DNA from: Bradyrhizobium icense
Lineage (GTDB): Bacteria; Pseudomonadota; Alphaproteobacteria; Rhizobiales; Xanthobacteraceae
Length of the DNA stretch: 64,000 nt
Reading direction: 5' to 3'
NCBI RefSeq assembly: GCF_001693385.1
Contig: NZ_CP016428.1
Coordinates: 2,542,001-2,606,000 of the forward strand
Position numbers and translations under genes: made by a program. The stretch's first letter is position 1. Each line of letters opens with the position of its first letter. Below the pieces are notes generated by a model. The model was not told where the DNA came from, did no database searches, and saw only the letters and a list, made by a program, of their open reading frames with translations. Shown in pieces: positions 8,494 through 15,451 of the stretch.

Positions 8494-10779
8494 ATGCTGA
8501 CGAAGTTTATTTCCATCAAGAATATCGGGCGGTTTCGTAATTCCGCGGGTTCCCCAAACCCGCAATTGTTCAAGCATACGTTCATTTCGGGCGCCAACGG
8601 GTTTGGCAAAAGCACGCTGTGTGCCGTCCTGCGCTCCCTTCACACCGGGCAGCCCGATCAACTCATCGGCCGAAAATCGCTCGGGATCACGGAGGCCAGC
8701 AAGGTCGAACTTCTGTTTGATACCGGGGTCATCCGGTTCGATGGGGGGCGCTGGAGCGAAACCAAACCCTCCTTCAGCATCTTTGATGGCGTCTTTGTCG
8801 CAGAGAACGTTCACGCCGGTGAAGTCGTTGACGTCGCCCAGAAGCGCAACCTCTACCGGATCATCGTAGGAAGCGCCGGGGTCGGGCTGGCCGAACGCGA
8901 TTCCGAGCTTGCCGCGGACAGTCGCGCCCGAACGACCGAGATTTCTGCTTCAACGAGGAGCTTACAGCCTCATCTCGGCGCGGGAATGTCGCTTGAGAGG
9001 TTCCTGAATTTGCAGGCTCAAGCGGACATCGACGCTGAGATTGACAGGCAAGAAGTCGAAGTGGCAGCCCTCACCCATATCGACACGATTCTTGAGCGCC
9101 CGGAACTGTCGACGTTCGACCTTCACACGATCCCGTCGGGCATACGGGAAACGTTGCGGCGAACGCTTGAAGGAATTGCCGATGATGCCGAGCGGATGAT
9201 TGAAAAGCACTTCGCCTCGCACAACATGAAGAACGGTGGCGGCAATTGGGTGTCGACCGGCCTGAATTTCGCCAATGATGACTGTCCCTTTTGCGGGCAG
9301 GGGCTTGCGGGGCTACCACTTATTAAGGCGTTCCGCGCCGTTTTCAGCGACGAATACGCTCGGCTGCACAACGACGTATCGGCTCTGCGCGAGCGTATTG
9401 CGTCGGACTTTGGGGAAGGCTTCATCGCGACCCAGGCTGCAAAGGTGGCCCGCAATAGTTCCGGCGGCGAATTCTGGAAGGAGTACGTTTCGTTTGATTG
9501 GGATGCCCTCAAGCTGCCGCCGGCATTCGAGGACGCGGTCCGAAGCCTTCGCCAAGAGCTGCTTGACTTGCTTGATCGCAAGGCGCGCGCTCCCTTGGAG
9601 GTGGTTGACGTCCCACCGTCTTGCGAAGCTGCCGTTGAAGCCTATCGCAAGGTTTTCGAGGATCTGGCTGAACTTAATGCAAAGATCGCGCGGGCGAATG
9701 CCGCGATCGTCGCCAAGAAGCAGGAGCTCGGCACGGCTGATCTCGAAGGGGCCAAGCAGTGTCTAAGTCATCTTAAGGCGGTGAAGGTTCGCCATACGCC
9801 GACCGTTTCGACACTGTGCGACGAACACAACAGGTTGGTGGCGGAAAAGGCAGCCATTGATGAAGAACGAGGTGCGATCCGGGCTGAACTCAACGAACAT
9901 ACAAGAACTGTCGTTGCGCCTTACCAGAACCGCATCAACGAGCTTCTCGACCTGTTCAACGCCGGATTCAGGATCGCGCAAACCACCCATAGCTATCCAA
10001 GCGGGATAGCGAGCACGTCGTATCAGCTCGTCATCAACGGCACTCCCGTTGATGTTGGTGGCAGCCGCACCCCGGAAACGCAGCCGAGCTTCAAAAATAC
10101 ACTGAGTGCCGGGGACAAGATGACCCTGGCTCTATCGTTCTTCCTGGCCGGTCTGGAGCAGGATGCCGATCTGGCTAACAAGATCGTCGTCTTCGATGAT
10201 CCGTTCACCAGCCAGGACGTGTACCGGCGCCGGCAGACAGGCCATGAAATCATGCGGGTGGCGCGCGCCTGCAAGCAGCTGATTGTCCTTTCGCACGATC
10301 CCACCTTTCTCAAGCAGCTCTGGGCGAAGGCGCCCTCGTCCGAACGCATCTGCTTCATGCTGTCGGATCACCGGGCCCTCGGAACGAAGCTGGGGGAGGT
10401 CGACATAGAGAGGGCATGCCAAGGCCGAACTCTCACCGATACCGACGACCTGCGCAGCTTCGTGTCGAACGGATCGGGCAATCTTTTGGATATAGTGCGC
10501 AAAATGCGGGTGGTGCTGGAGGCCTACTGCCGGACCACGTTCCCCAGCTCTTTTCAGGATAATGACTGGCTGGGTGACATGGTGCGCAAGATACGGGAGG
10601 GCGGCGCAACCCACCCGGCTGCGGCACTTTATGACGAACTCGATCAAATCAATGGTTATTCGGCGGAGTATCATCACGGCGAAGATAACAACGACACCAC
10701 GCCGGATCAGATCGACGACACCGAACTCAAGGGCTATGTGCGCCGCACGCTGAGGGTCATCAATGCGCTTGAAGCGTAG
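8494..10779 (+). CDS. AAA_13-type SMC-like ATPase, candidate RloC/PrrC-like anticodon nuclease
   Basis: 761 aa. Walker A GANGFGKST is at 33-41, a CPFC pair at 264-267, a long Glu/Ala/Arg-rich coiled-coil region ~285-470, the ABC-type signature LSAGDKM at 537-543, Walker B IVVFDDP ~564-570, and the switch His in VLSHD ~598-602. This is the RecF/Rad50-like ATPase core of family AAA_13, which contains PrrC and RloC. RloC is an anticodon nuclease with a CxxC zinc hook in a coiled coil and a C-terminal Arg-x3-Glu...His triad. Here R672-x3-E676-x30-H707 closely matches the PrrC spacing. The nuclease role is inferred; a toxin-free DNA-sensing ATPase is the alternative. It starts an apparent operon with two small genes. 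Confidence 0.75.
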   Translation: MLTKFISIKNIGRFRNSAGSPNPQLFKHTFISGANGFGKSTLCAVLRSLHTGQPDQLIGRKSLGITEASKVELLFDTGVIRFDGGRWSETKPSFSIFDGVFVAENVHAGEVVDVAQKRNLYRIIVGSAGVGLAERDSELAADSRARTTEISASTRSLQPHLGAGMSLERFLNLQAQADIDAEIDRQEVEVAALTHIDTILERPELSTFDLHTIPSGIRETLRRTLEGIADDAERMIEKHFASHNMKNGGGNWVSTGLNFANDDCPFCGQGLAGLPLIKAFRAVFSDEYARLHNDVSALRERIASDFGEGFIATQAAKVARNSSGGEFWKEYVSFDWDALKLPPAFEDAVRSLRQELLDLLDRKARAPLEVVDVPPSCEAAVEAYRKVFEDLAELNAKIARANAAIVAKKQELGTADLEGAKQCLSHLKAVKVRHTPTVSTLCDEHNRLVAEKAAIDEERGAIRAELNEHTRTVVAPYQNRINELLDLFNAGFRIAQTTHSYPSGIASTSYQLVINGTPVDVGGSRTPETQPSFKNTLSAGDKMTLALSFFLAGLEQDADLANKIVVFDDPFTSQDVYRRRQTGHEIMRVARACKQLIVLSHDPTFLKQLWAKAPSSERICFMLSDHRALGTKLGEVDIERACQGRTLTDTDDLRSFVSNGSGNLLDIVRKMRVVLEAYCRTTFPSSFQDNDWLGDMVRKIREGGATHPAAALYDELDQINGYSAEYHHGEDNNDTTPDQIDDTELKGYVRRTLRVINALEA

Positions 10780-10817
10780 AGGTGCCCTCGGTGGGAGGAG
10801 AGAAGGGGCCTTCCATT

Positions 10818-11279
10818 GTGTCTGAAACCAAGGCGAGTGAAATTGACTACGATGCACTGCTCGTACTGATTGAGTGTATGGAGCAGACGCCTCCGCTTTC
10901 CCGTGAAGAGATCGTTGATTTGTCCGCCAGCCAACATGCTGTTGCCGAGCGAATGCTTGCGACCGGCGAAACCTGGAATCAAGCGTCGTCCGGACCAGCC
11001 TTCCTTTCACTCGATGAAGGCGAATTCCGAAATCATCTAAAGGGAATTGATAACGATCTTGGAGAGCAGACGGCCATCGTTGCCGAGTCCTTTGCCAGGT
11101 ATCTGAAGATGGGTGAAGTGCCGGCGCCGTACTATCCCTGGCGCATTGCCATCATTCTACGGCGTGAAAAGAGGCCGGAATTAGAGAAACGATTCCTTGC
11201 CACCTGGTGTCAGCATTTTCCCAGCGGAAACGGTGCTCGATACGGTCAATTGGTCGACCGATTCCGAAAACTGGTTTGA
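10818..11279 (+). CDS. hypothetical protein, downstream partner of AAA ATPase
   Basis: About 153 aa from the GTG at 10818, preferred because AGAAGGGG lies 9 bp upstream; an earlier in-frame GTG at 10782 has no ribosome-binding site. It begins 38 bp after the ATPase stop codon, so they are almost certainly co-transcribed. The protein is acidic and helical, with no membrane segment, signal peptide or known catalytic motif. Features are a Tyr-rich PAPYYPWR stretch and a basic helix RREKRPELEKR. I do not recognise the family. By position it could be an accessory or immunity protein for the ATPase; this is inference only. Confidence 0.6.
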   Translation: MSETKASEIDYDALLVLIECMEQTPPLSREEIVDLSASQHAVAERMLATGETWNQASSGPAFLSLDEGEFRNHLKGIDNDLGEQTAIVAESFARYLKMGEVPAPYYPWRIAIILRREKRPELEKRFLATWCQHFPSGNGARYGQLVDRFRKLV

Positions 11280-11289
11280 TCGCATTGCC

Positions 11290-11310
11290 GCATTTACGAT
11301 TTTACGATGA
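11290..11310 (+). repeat. tandem 8-bp repeat element, copy 1
   Basis: Two head-to-tail TTTACGAT units followed by GA, located 10 bp after the stop of the 10818 gene and ~50 bp before the next start. A second copy (TTTGCGAT twice) occurs at 13368-13388 in the same kind of position. It could be an operator or recombinase/initiator binding site. Confidence 0.5.
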
Positions 11311-11361
11311 CTAAGTCGAAAACAGCGGCCGGCTCGAATTGTTGAGGGTGGGGAAAGCCAA

Positions 11362-11787
11362 GTGACAAAGATGAACCATACTCGACCGATTCTGAGGCTG
11401 ATAGATGATTTCAAACGCCGGCGTAGAGACACGGGTCTGCTAAGGGTGCAGCAGCCGGAATCCGGCGCTCCGTTCACTCTCGGCAACTTGCCCAACAAGG
11501 TCGATTTTGGCGCGCTCAACGCGGAGCTGATGGAGTTGCGTCAGGACCTGCATCAGGTCGCGTGTTCTGTGCTGGCGCACGTTGAGAAGTACGGCGATGT
11601 CAGGCTCATTGATCGTTTGATAGCAGCGGTTCCTGCGTTCATAGACACCCACCCCCTCATGGACTGGTTTACCGTATTTGGTTCGGTTGAGTTCGTCGAT
11701 GGTAAGGCAAAATACAAGGCTCGCGGGCAAAGCGCGATAGAGGTAGCGACGGCGCTACCCTTCTGGACGATTCCAGCCGAGGAGTAG
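11362..11787 (+). CDS. hypothetical protein
   Basis: 141 aa from a GTG preceded by GAGGGTGGGG. An Arg-rich N-terminal helix (DFKRRRRDTG) is followed by a helical middle with Leu/Val heptads and a compact C-terminal part WFTVFGSVEFVDGKAKY that reads like a beta-hairpin. No known domain is recognised. It is separated from the preceding small gene by 82 bp that contain the TTTACGAT repeat, so it may have its own promoter. The frame is intact and codon use matches its neighbours, which supports a real gene. Confidence 0.5.
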   Translation: MTKMNHTRPILRLIDDFKRRRRDTGLLRVQQPESGAPFTLGNLPNKVDFGALNAELMELRQDLHQVACSVLAHVEKYGDVRLIDRLIAAVPAFIDTHPLMDWFTVFGSVEFVDGKAKYKARGQSAIEVATALPFWTIPAEE

Positions 11788-11887
11788 GCTAACCGAAGTC
11801 AAAACGGGAGCGGCGCCCAAAGGTATGCGGGGATCATCACTCTACCGATCATCTGCTTGACCTCTTCTGGGCTATAGAAATAGTTGC

Positions 11888-12352
11888 GTGATCGCTTTAG
11901 GCGATGCTGCATTCGATTTGATTAAAACCCTAAAAGCAATACTGAAGAAAAGGAAAGTAGTGCCGGAAATCTCCATTCTCGACTATGATAAGCAGCCCAC
12001 CACCGACTACGTCGTGGGCCGGCCGCTCGTGCGCATACAGGTCCGAATAGATGGCAATGTGATCATCCCAGATGGCTATGGCCTCGTGGACACCGGAGCG
12101 CGCACTTCCATGGTGCACGCTCAGGCCGTGGGCGATATTGCCCCAGATGTTGTCATACCGACCGTACACGGAGGAGGTCATGGCACCACAGGCATGTTCA
12201 GCAACTGCGGTGTCAAAAAGGCCGGGACATTCTGCAGCATTGCAGACCGGCGATGGACTATACAACCGGCACCTTCACGATCGACACGCGGTAGGATCGA
12301 GTGGTCCTCAAACGACAACTCTGCAACACGACTAATCAGGAACGTCACCTAA
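11888..12352 (+). pseudogene. retropepsin-like aspartic protease ORF, probably frameshifted
   Basis: The ORF encodes 154 aa from a GTG. Residues 65-75 read GLVDTGARTSM, the DTGA active-site signature of retropepsin-like (clan AA) proteases, preceded by two predicted beta strands (RPLVRIQVRIDG) as in that family. After residue ~105 the sequence loses family character, while another frame starting at 12253 reads MDYTTGTFTIDT, which resembles the end of such domains. The gene therefore looks broken by one or more frameshifts. Retropepsin-like domains act as homodimers. No strong ribosome-binding site is visible. Confidence 0.5.
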
Positions 12353-12474
12353 TGTCTTGTCGATGTCCATTTGCGAGCCTTAGTCTGTAATACGGGATTA
12401 GTGACAAATTTTCACTCGATGCGGCATTTCGCCAGGACTGTCACGCAACCGAACGTTTGAGTGACAGGAGGAAG

Positions 12475-13137
12475 ATGCAACTCGGCTACATGAGGGTATC
12501 CAAAGCGGATGGCTCTCAAACTTTGACCTTGCAAAAGGATGCGATGCTCGCCGCCGGCCTCAAAGCCGAGTATCTCTATACAGATCTCGCCTCCGGTCGC
12601 CGCGATGATCGATCAGGGCTGGCGGCCTGCCTGAAGGCGGTGCGCGAGGGGGATATCCTTGTTGTCTGGAAGCTTGATCGGCTTGGCCGGGATCTCCGCC
12701 ATCTCGTCAACACTGTTCATTACCTCGAAGAGCGTGGCGTCGGCTTACAGTGCTGGCAGGCCACGGTTCGTCGATCGATACCACCACGGCCGGCGGCAAG
12801 CTACAGTTCGGGGTATTCGCGGCGCTGGCCGAATTTGACCGTGAGCTGATCTCCGAGCGTACACGCGCGGGGCTAGCCTCGGCACGGGCCCGCGGCCGGA
12901 AAGGGGGCGCAAGTTCAGGATGACCGGCGAAGGTGCGGTTGGCGCAGGCCGGCATGGCAAACCGCGACACCAAGGTGGCCCAGCTCTGAAGAACTGGGCA
13001 TCTCGCGCCAGACACTCTATCGCTTCGTGTCGCCAGAAGGCGACCTCCGGGACGACGCGAAACGTCTGCTCGGCATCGAGTCGACCGCCGACACTCCAGG
13101 ACCAATCAAAAAACAACAAGAGGAGGAAACCGCATGA
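12475..13137 (+). pseudogene. serine recombinase (Tn3-type resolvase/invertase), multiply frameshifted
   Basis: ACAGGAGGAAG precedes the ATG at 12475, which is preferred over the GTG at 12457. The N-terminus MQLGYMRVSKADGSQ carries the catalytic Ser, and KLDRLGRDLRHLV is typical. The frame shifts near 12750 (continuing as SIDTTTAGGKLQFGVFAALAEFDRELISERTRAG in the next frame) and again at a G-run near 12905. The C-terminal HTH is still readable (ELGISRQTLYRF), ending at TGA 13135-13137 and overlapping the next ATG. DNA invertase/resolvase activity is therefore lost. This gene usually travels with the WGR-domain gene that follows. Confidence 0.85.
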
Positions 13138-13357
13138 CCGCCATCATGCTCACCCGCAACATCGCTCAGCAGAACGTGCGCCGGTTCTACAAGCTCGACG
13201 TACAGCCGACGTTGTTCGGCGAATGGACACTGGTGAGGGAGTGGGGCGGATCGGCCGCGCCGGCACCGTGCGCGTCGAAACCCACCACACGCGCGGCAAT
13301 GCCGATATCGCCATGGCGTCCAACTGGACGAGAAAGCTCAAGCGCGGCTATCGTTAG
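13134..13357 (+). pseudogene. WGR-domain protein, one-base deletion
   Basis: The start overlaps the resolvase stop (ATGA). The first 37 codons encode the start of a WGR domain (RRFYKLDVQPTLFGEWTLVREWG). One C is missing at ~13244; restoring it gives GRIGRAGTVRVETHH and KLKRGYR, ending at 13357. WGR domains bind nucleic acids, as in PARPs and some MolR proteins. A short stand-alone WGR protein next to a resolvase is a recurrent pair on rhizobial mobile DNA. Confidence 0.8.
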
Positions 13358-13367
13358 CCGCAAAAGC

Positions 13368-13388
13368 GCATTTGCGATTTTGCGATGA
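13368..13388 (+). repeat. tandem 8-bp repeat element, copy 2
   Basis: Two TTTGCGAT units followed by GA, 11 bp after the WGR frame ends. It matches the 11290-11310 element at 19 of 21 positions; both differences are A to G at the same place in each unit, so the repeat has been conserved as a unit. Confidence 0.5.
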
Positions 13389-13456
13389 TCAGCCGAAAGG
13401 TCGCCAAGGAGCCGGGCGTGATGTATCACTCTTGGTGCGAATCTCAGGTGTGATCC

Positions 13457-14497
13457 ATGCCAGACCCCAAATTCCCGAAGATACCTTCCAACCTGGATGC
13501 GATCTTCAAATCGGCCTCTCAAATGAAGAAGATCGAAGGCCTTGTGGTGCCGAGAATTCCGCCCGATGTCGAGGCCGCGTTTAAGGCGTTGAGGGCTATA
13601 CCGAAGGTGGAGGCGCTCCAGGTGCCGCAGGTTGACCTGTCGGCATTCACGGAAATGCGGAAGAATGCGCTGACCGTCTTTCCAGAATGGCAGCGGCAAA
13701 TAACCCAGCAAATGCAGCCGATGGCCGATCTGCAACGGCAGATGCGCCAAATTGCGCTACCACCGCAGTCTGTCATCGATCAGTTCAACGATGCCGCCAA
13801 GAATTTCCGTTCATCGTTCCAGTTTCCGGTCCCTTCAGCCGAGCAGCTGGAAATTTTCAAGCAGCTATCGGAGCTTGAAGTTCAGAAGCGCGCGCTTGAG
13901 AGAATTGGTCTTCTGCCCCATCGCTCGATGCCCGTTTCCTTGCTCACCGAGCAAGATGATGACGTGCTGCGGTCAACACTCCAGCAGCACTACACCGAAA
14001 ATTGGGAGCGTATCGGCGAGGGGATCCGGGAGCGCGTGAATTCCTTCGATATCGATGATGAAGCCAAGGCGGTTATGGTCGAAGCGTTGGAGGCACATCG
14101 CAACGGCCACTACCGCTCGGTCTGCCGGCTACTGCTGCCCGAAATCGAGCGGGTTGCCCGGGTTGAGTTCGAGGGCAACAGGGCAGGCCCAGTTAACATG
14201 AAAAAGGTCATGGTGGAGCCGGCGCTCGACCTTCCCCTCAGCGAGACAAGGCTGAACGGGTATTTCGCGCTGCTCCTGTTCGATCACCTGGCCGATCACC
14301 TGTACGTCCGTGTCGACGAGAAAAACCGCTTGGAGCTTCAGCAAGATCCCGTCCCGAATCGGCACGCGGCCATTCACGGTATCGTCGTGTACCGCTCGTT
14401 CTGGAATTCGCTCAACGTGATTTTCATGACCGATTTTGCCTTCCAGCTCATGGCTGCCATCAAGGAGGCCCAAAGGCAGTCTGGCGGGCTTAATTGA
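13457..14497 (+). CDS. HEPN-motif protein of unknown function
   Basis: 346 aa. The N-terminal ~150 residues are Pro/Gln-rich with amphipathic helices and several PK/IP repeats. The C-terminal half is helical: ALEAHRNGHYRSVCRLLLPEIERVAR and, 80 residues later, NRHAAIHG (301-308), giving R302-x4-H307. That is the catalytic Rx4-6H signature of HEPN RNases, and the surrounding layout resembles Apea-like HEPN and abortive-infection C-terminal domains. It probably acts as a cytoplasmic RNase or RNA-binding effector. No clear ribosome-binding site is visible. No obvious antitoxin partner (such as MNT) is adjacent, so it may be a single-gene defence protein. Confidence 0.65.
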   Translation: MPDPKFPKIPSNLDAIFKSASQMKKIEGLVVPRIPPDVEAAFKALRAIPKVEALQVPQVDLSAFTEMRKNALTVFPEWQRQITQQMQPMADLQRQMRQIALPPQSVIDQFNDAAKNFRSSFQFPVPSAEQLEIFKQLSELEVQKRALERIGLLPHRSMPVSLLTEQDDDVLRSTLQQHYTENWERIGEGIRERVNSFDIDDEAKAVMVEALEAHRNGHYRSVCRLLLPEIERVARVEFEGNRAGPVNMKKVMVEPALDLPLSETRLNGYFALLLFDHLADHLYVRVDEKNRLELQQDPVPNRHAAIHGIVVYRSFWNSLNVIFMTDFAFQLMAAIKEAQRQSGGLN

Positions 14498-14562
14498 TGC
14501 CGAGACTTCCTGTGGCATCCGTGCCACGTGCGAGTCAGCCCAGCCTGTGCTAATATCCGCAC

Positions 14563-14763
14563 ATGGCTCCCAAGAAACCATCCTCAAAGAAGGGCAAAGC
14601 ATCAGGCTTTGTGATCGGCAGCGCGCGCTTCCGGAAGATCAGTTCCGTGGAGGGCATCGTCTATTCCGTGAAAATGAAGGGCAGCACTGCGGTTGCCGCA
14701 AGCAAGGCCCGCACCCCCGAAGAGCGCCGGAAAGCGATCATCAAGGCCTACCGGAAGGCATAG
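14563..14763 (+). CDS. small putative antitoxin upstream of Fic
   Basis: 66 aa, Lys/Arg-rich, ending 6 bp before the fic start. It has the pattern RFRKISSVEGIVYS followed by a helix ending in RRKAIIKAYRKA. Short basic proteins of this type are found directly upstream of Fic genes in alphaproteobacteria. Class I Fic antitoxins carry (S/T)xxxE(G/N); here SSVEG is close but the Ser spacing is one residue short, so direct inhibition of the Fic active site is plausible but not shown. The ribosome-binding site is weak. Confidence 0.65.
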   Translation: MAPKKPSSKKGKASGFVIGSARFRKISSVEGIVYSVKMKGSTAVAASKARTPEERRKAIIKAYRKA

Positions 14764-14769
14764 ACCGGG

Positions 14770-15354
14770 ATGTACGATGCAGTCGCCGATGACTACTGCT
14801 ATCCCAACAGCACCGTCCTGAAAAACAAGCTCGATCTTACCGACGCGGACGAACTCGACGCGTTCGAAGCGGAAGTGAGCGACGCCAGGGCCGACGAAGA
14901 ACTCCCGGCCGGCGATCTGGATTTCGCGCACTTCAAGGCGGTTCACGGGCACCTGTTCCAGGACGTTTACGACTGGGCCGGGGAGATTCGAACCGTCCGC
15001 ATGTCGAAGGGCGGGAACCCATTCTGCTTTCCGGAAAACATCGAAAATCAGGCGAAGCTGCTGTTTGGGCAGCTGAAGAAAGATAAATTTCTGGCCGGGC
15101 TTGAGGTAAAGAAGTTCGCCGAGAAGGCGGCCCACTTCCTCTCCGAACTCAACGTCATTCATGCGTTCCGCGAAGGCAACGGCCGCACGCAGCTGTCATT
15201 CTTCTTGTTGCTCGCGGATCAGGCCGGATATCCGATCGATCTTGAGGACCTCGACCCCGAGGCCTTCCTCGACGCGATGATCGCGAGCTTTCACGGCGAC
15301 GAAGCGCCCCTTGCCGCGTTGATCCAGGCGCTGATCGAGGACCAGCCGGACTGA
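14770..15354 (+). CDS. Fic family protein (putative AMPylating toxin)
   Basis: 194 aa. The Fic core motif is H131-A-F-R-E-G-N-G-R139-T-Q-L142, preceded by the flap-like region GEIRTVRMSKGGNPFCFP (~71-88). Fic enzymes transfer AMP or other NMP groups to target proteins. The canonical motif ends in a second Arg (HxFx(D/E)GNGRxxR) that holds the nucleotide phosphates; here Leu142 takes that place, so catalysis may be altered. The gene forms a two-gene unit with the 66-aa ORF upstream and converges on the helicase gene. It is intact and of normal length for a stand-alone Fic toxin. Confidence 0.88.
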   Translation: MYDAVADDYCYPNSTVLKNKLDLTDADELDAFEAEVSDARADEELPAGDLDFAHFKAVHGHLFQDVYDWAGEIRTVRMSKGGNPFCFPENIENQAKLLFGQLKKDKFLAGLEVKKFAEKAAHFLSELNVIHAFREGNGRTQLSFFLLLADQAGYPIDLEDLDPEAFLDAMIASFHGDEAPLAALIQALIEDQPD

Positions 15355-15451
15355 TCGGCCCATTCAAAATCTGGCTTGCTGACGTTAGGCAACGGAATTC
15401 TGCCGGAGTGCAATGCCGCGTCGGCAGGGGCATAGCCTGACCGGAGACGCG

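Noticed and set aside
10132..11010. 292-codon minus frame
   Set aside because: Antisense over the AAA ATPase Walker B region and next gene; no start signal or domain.
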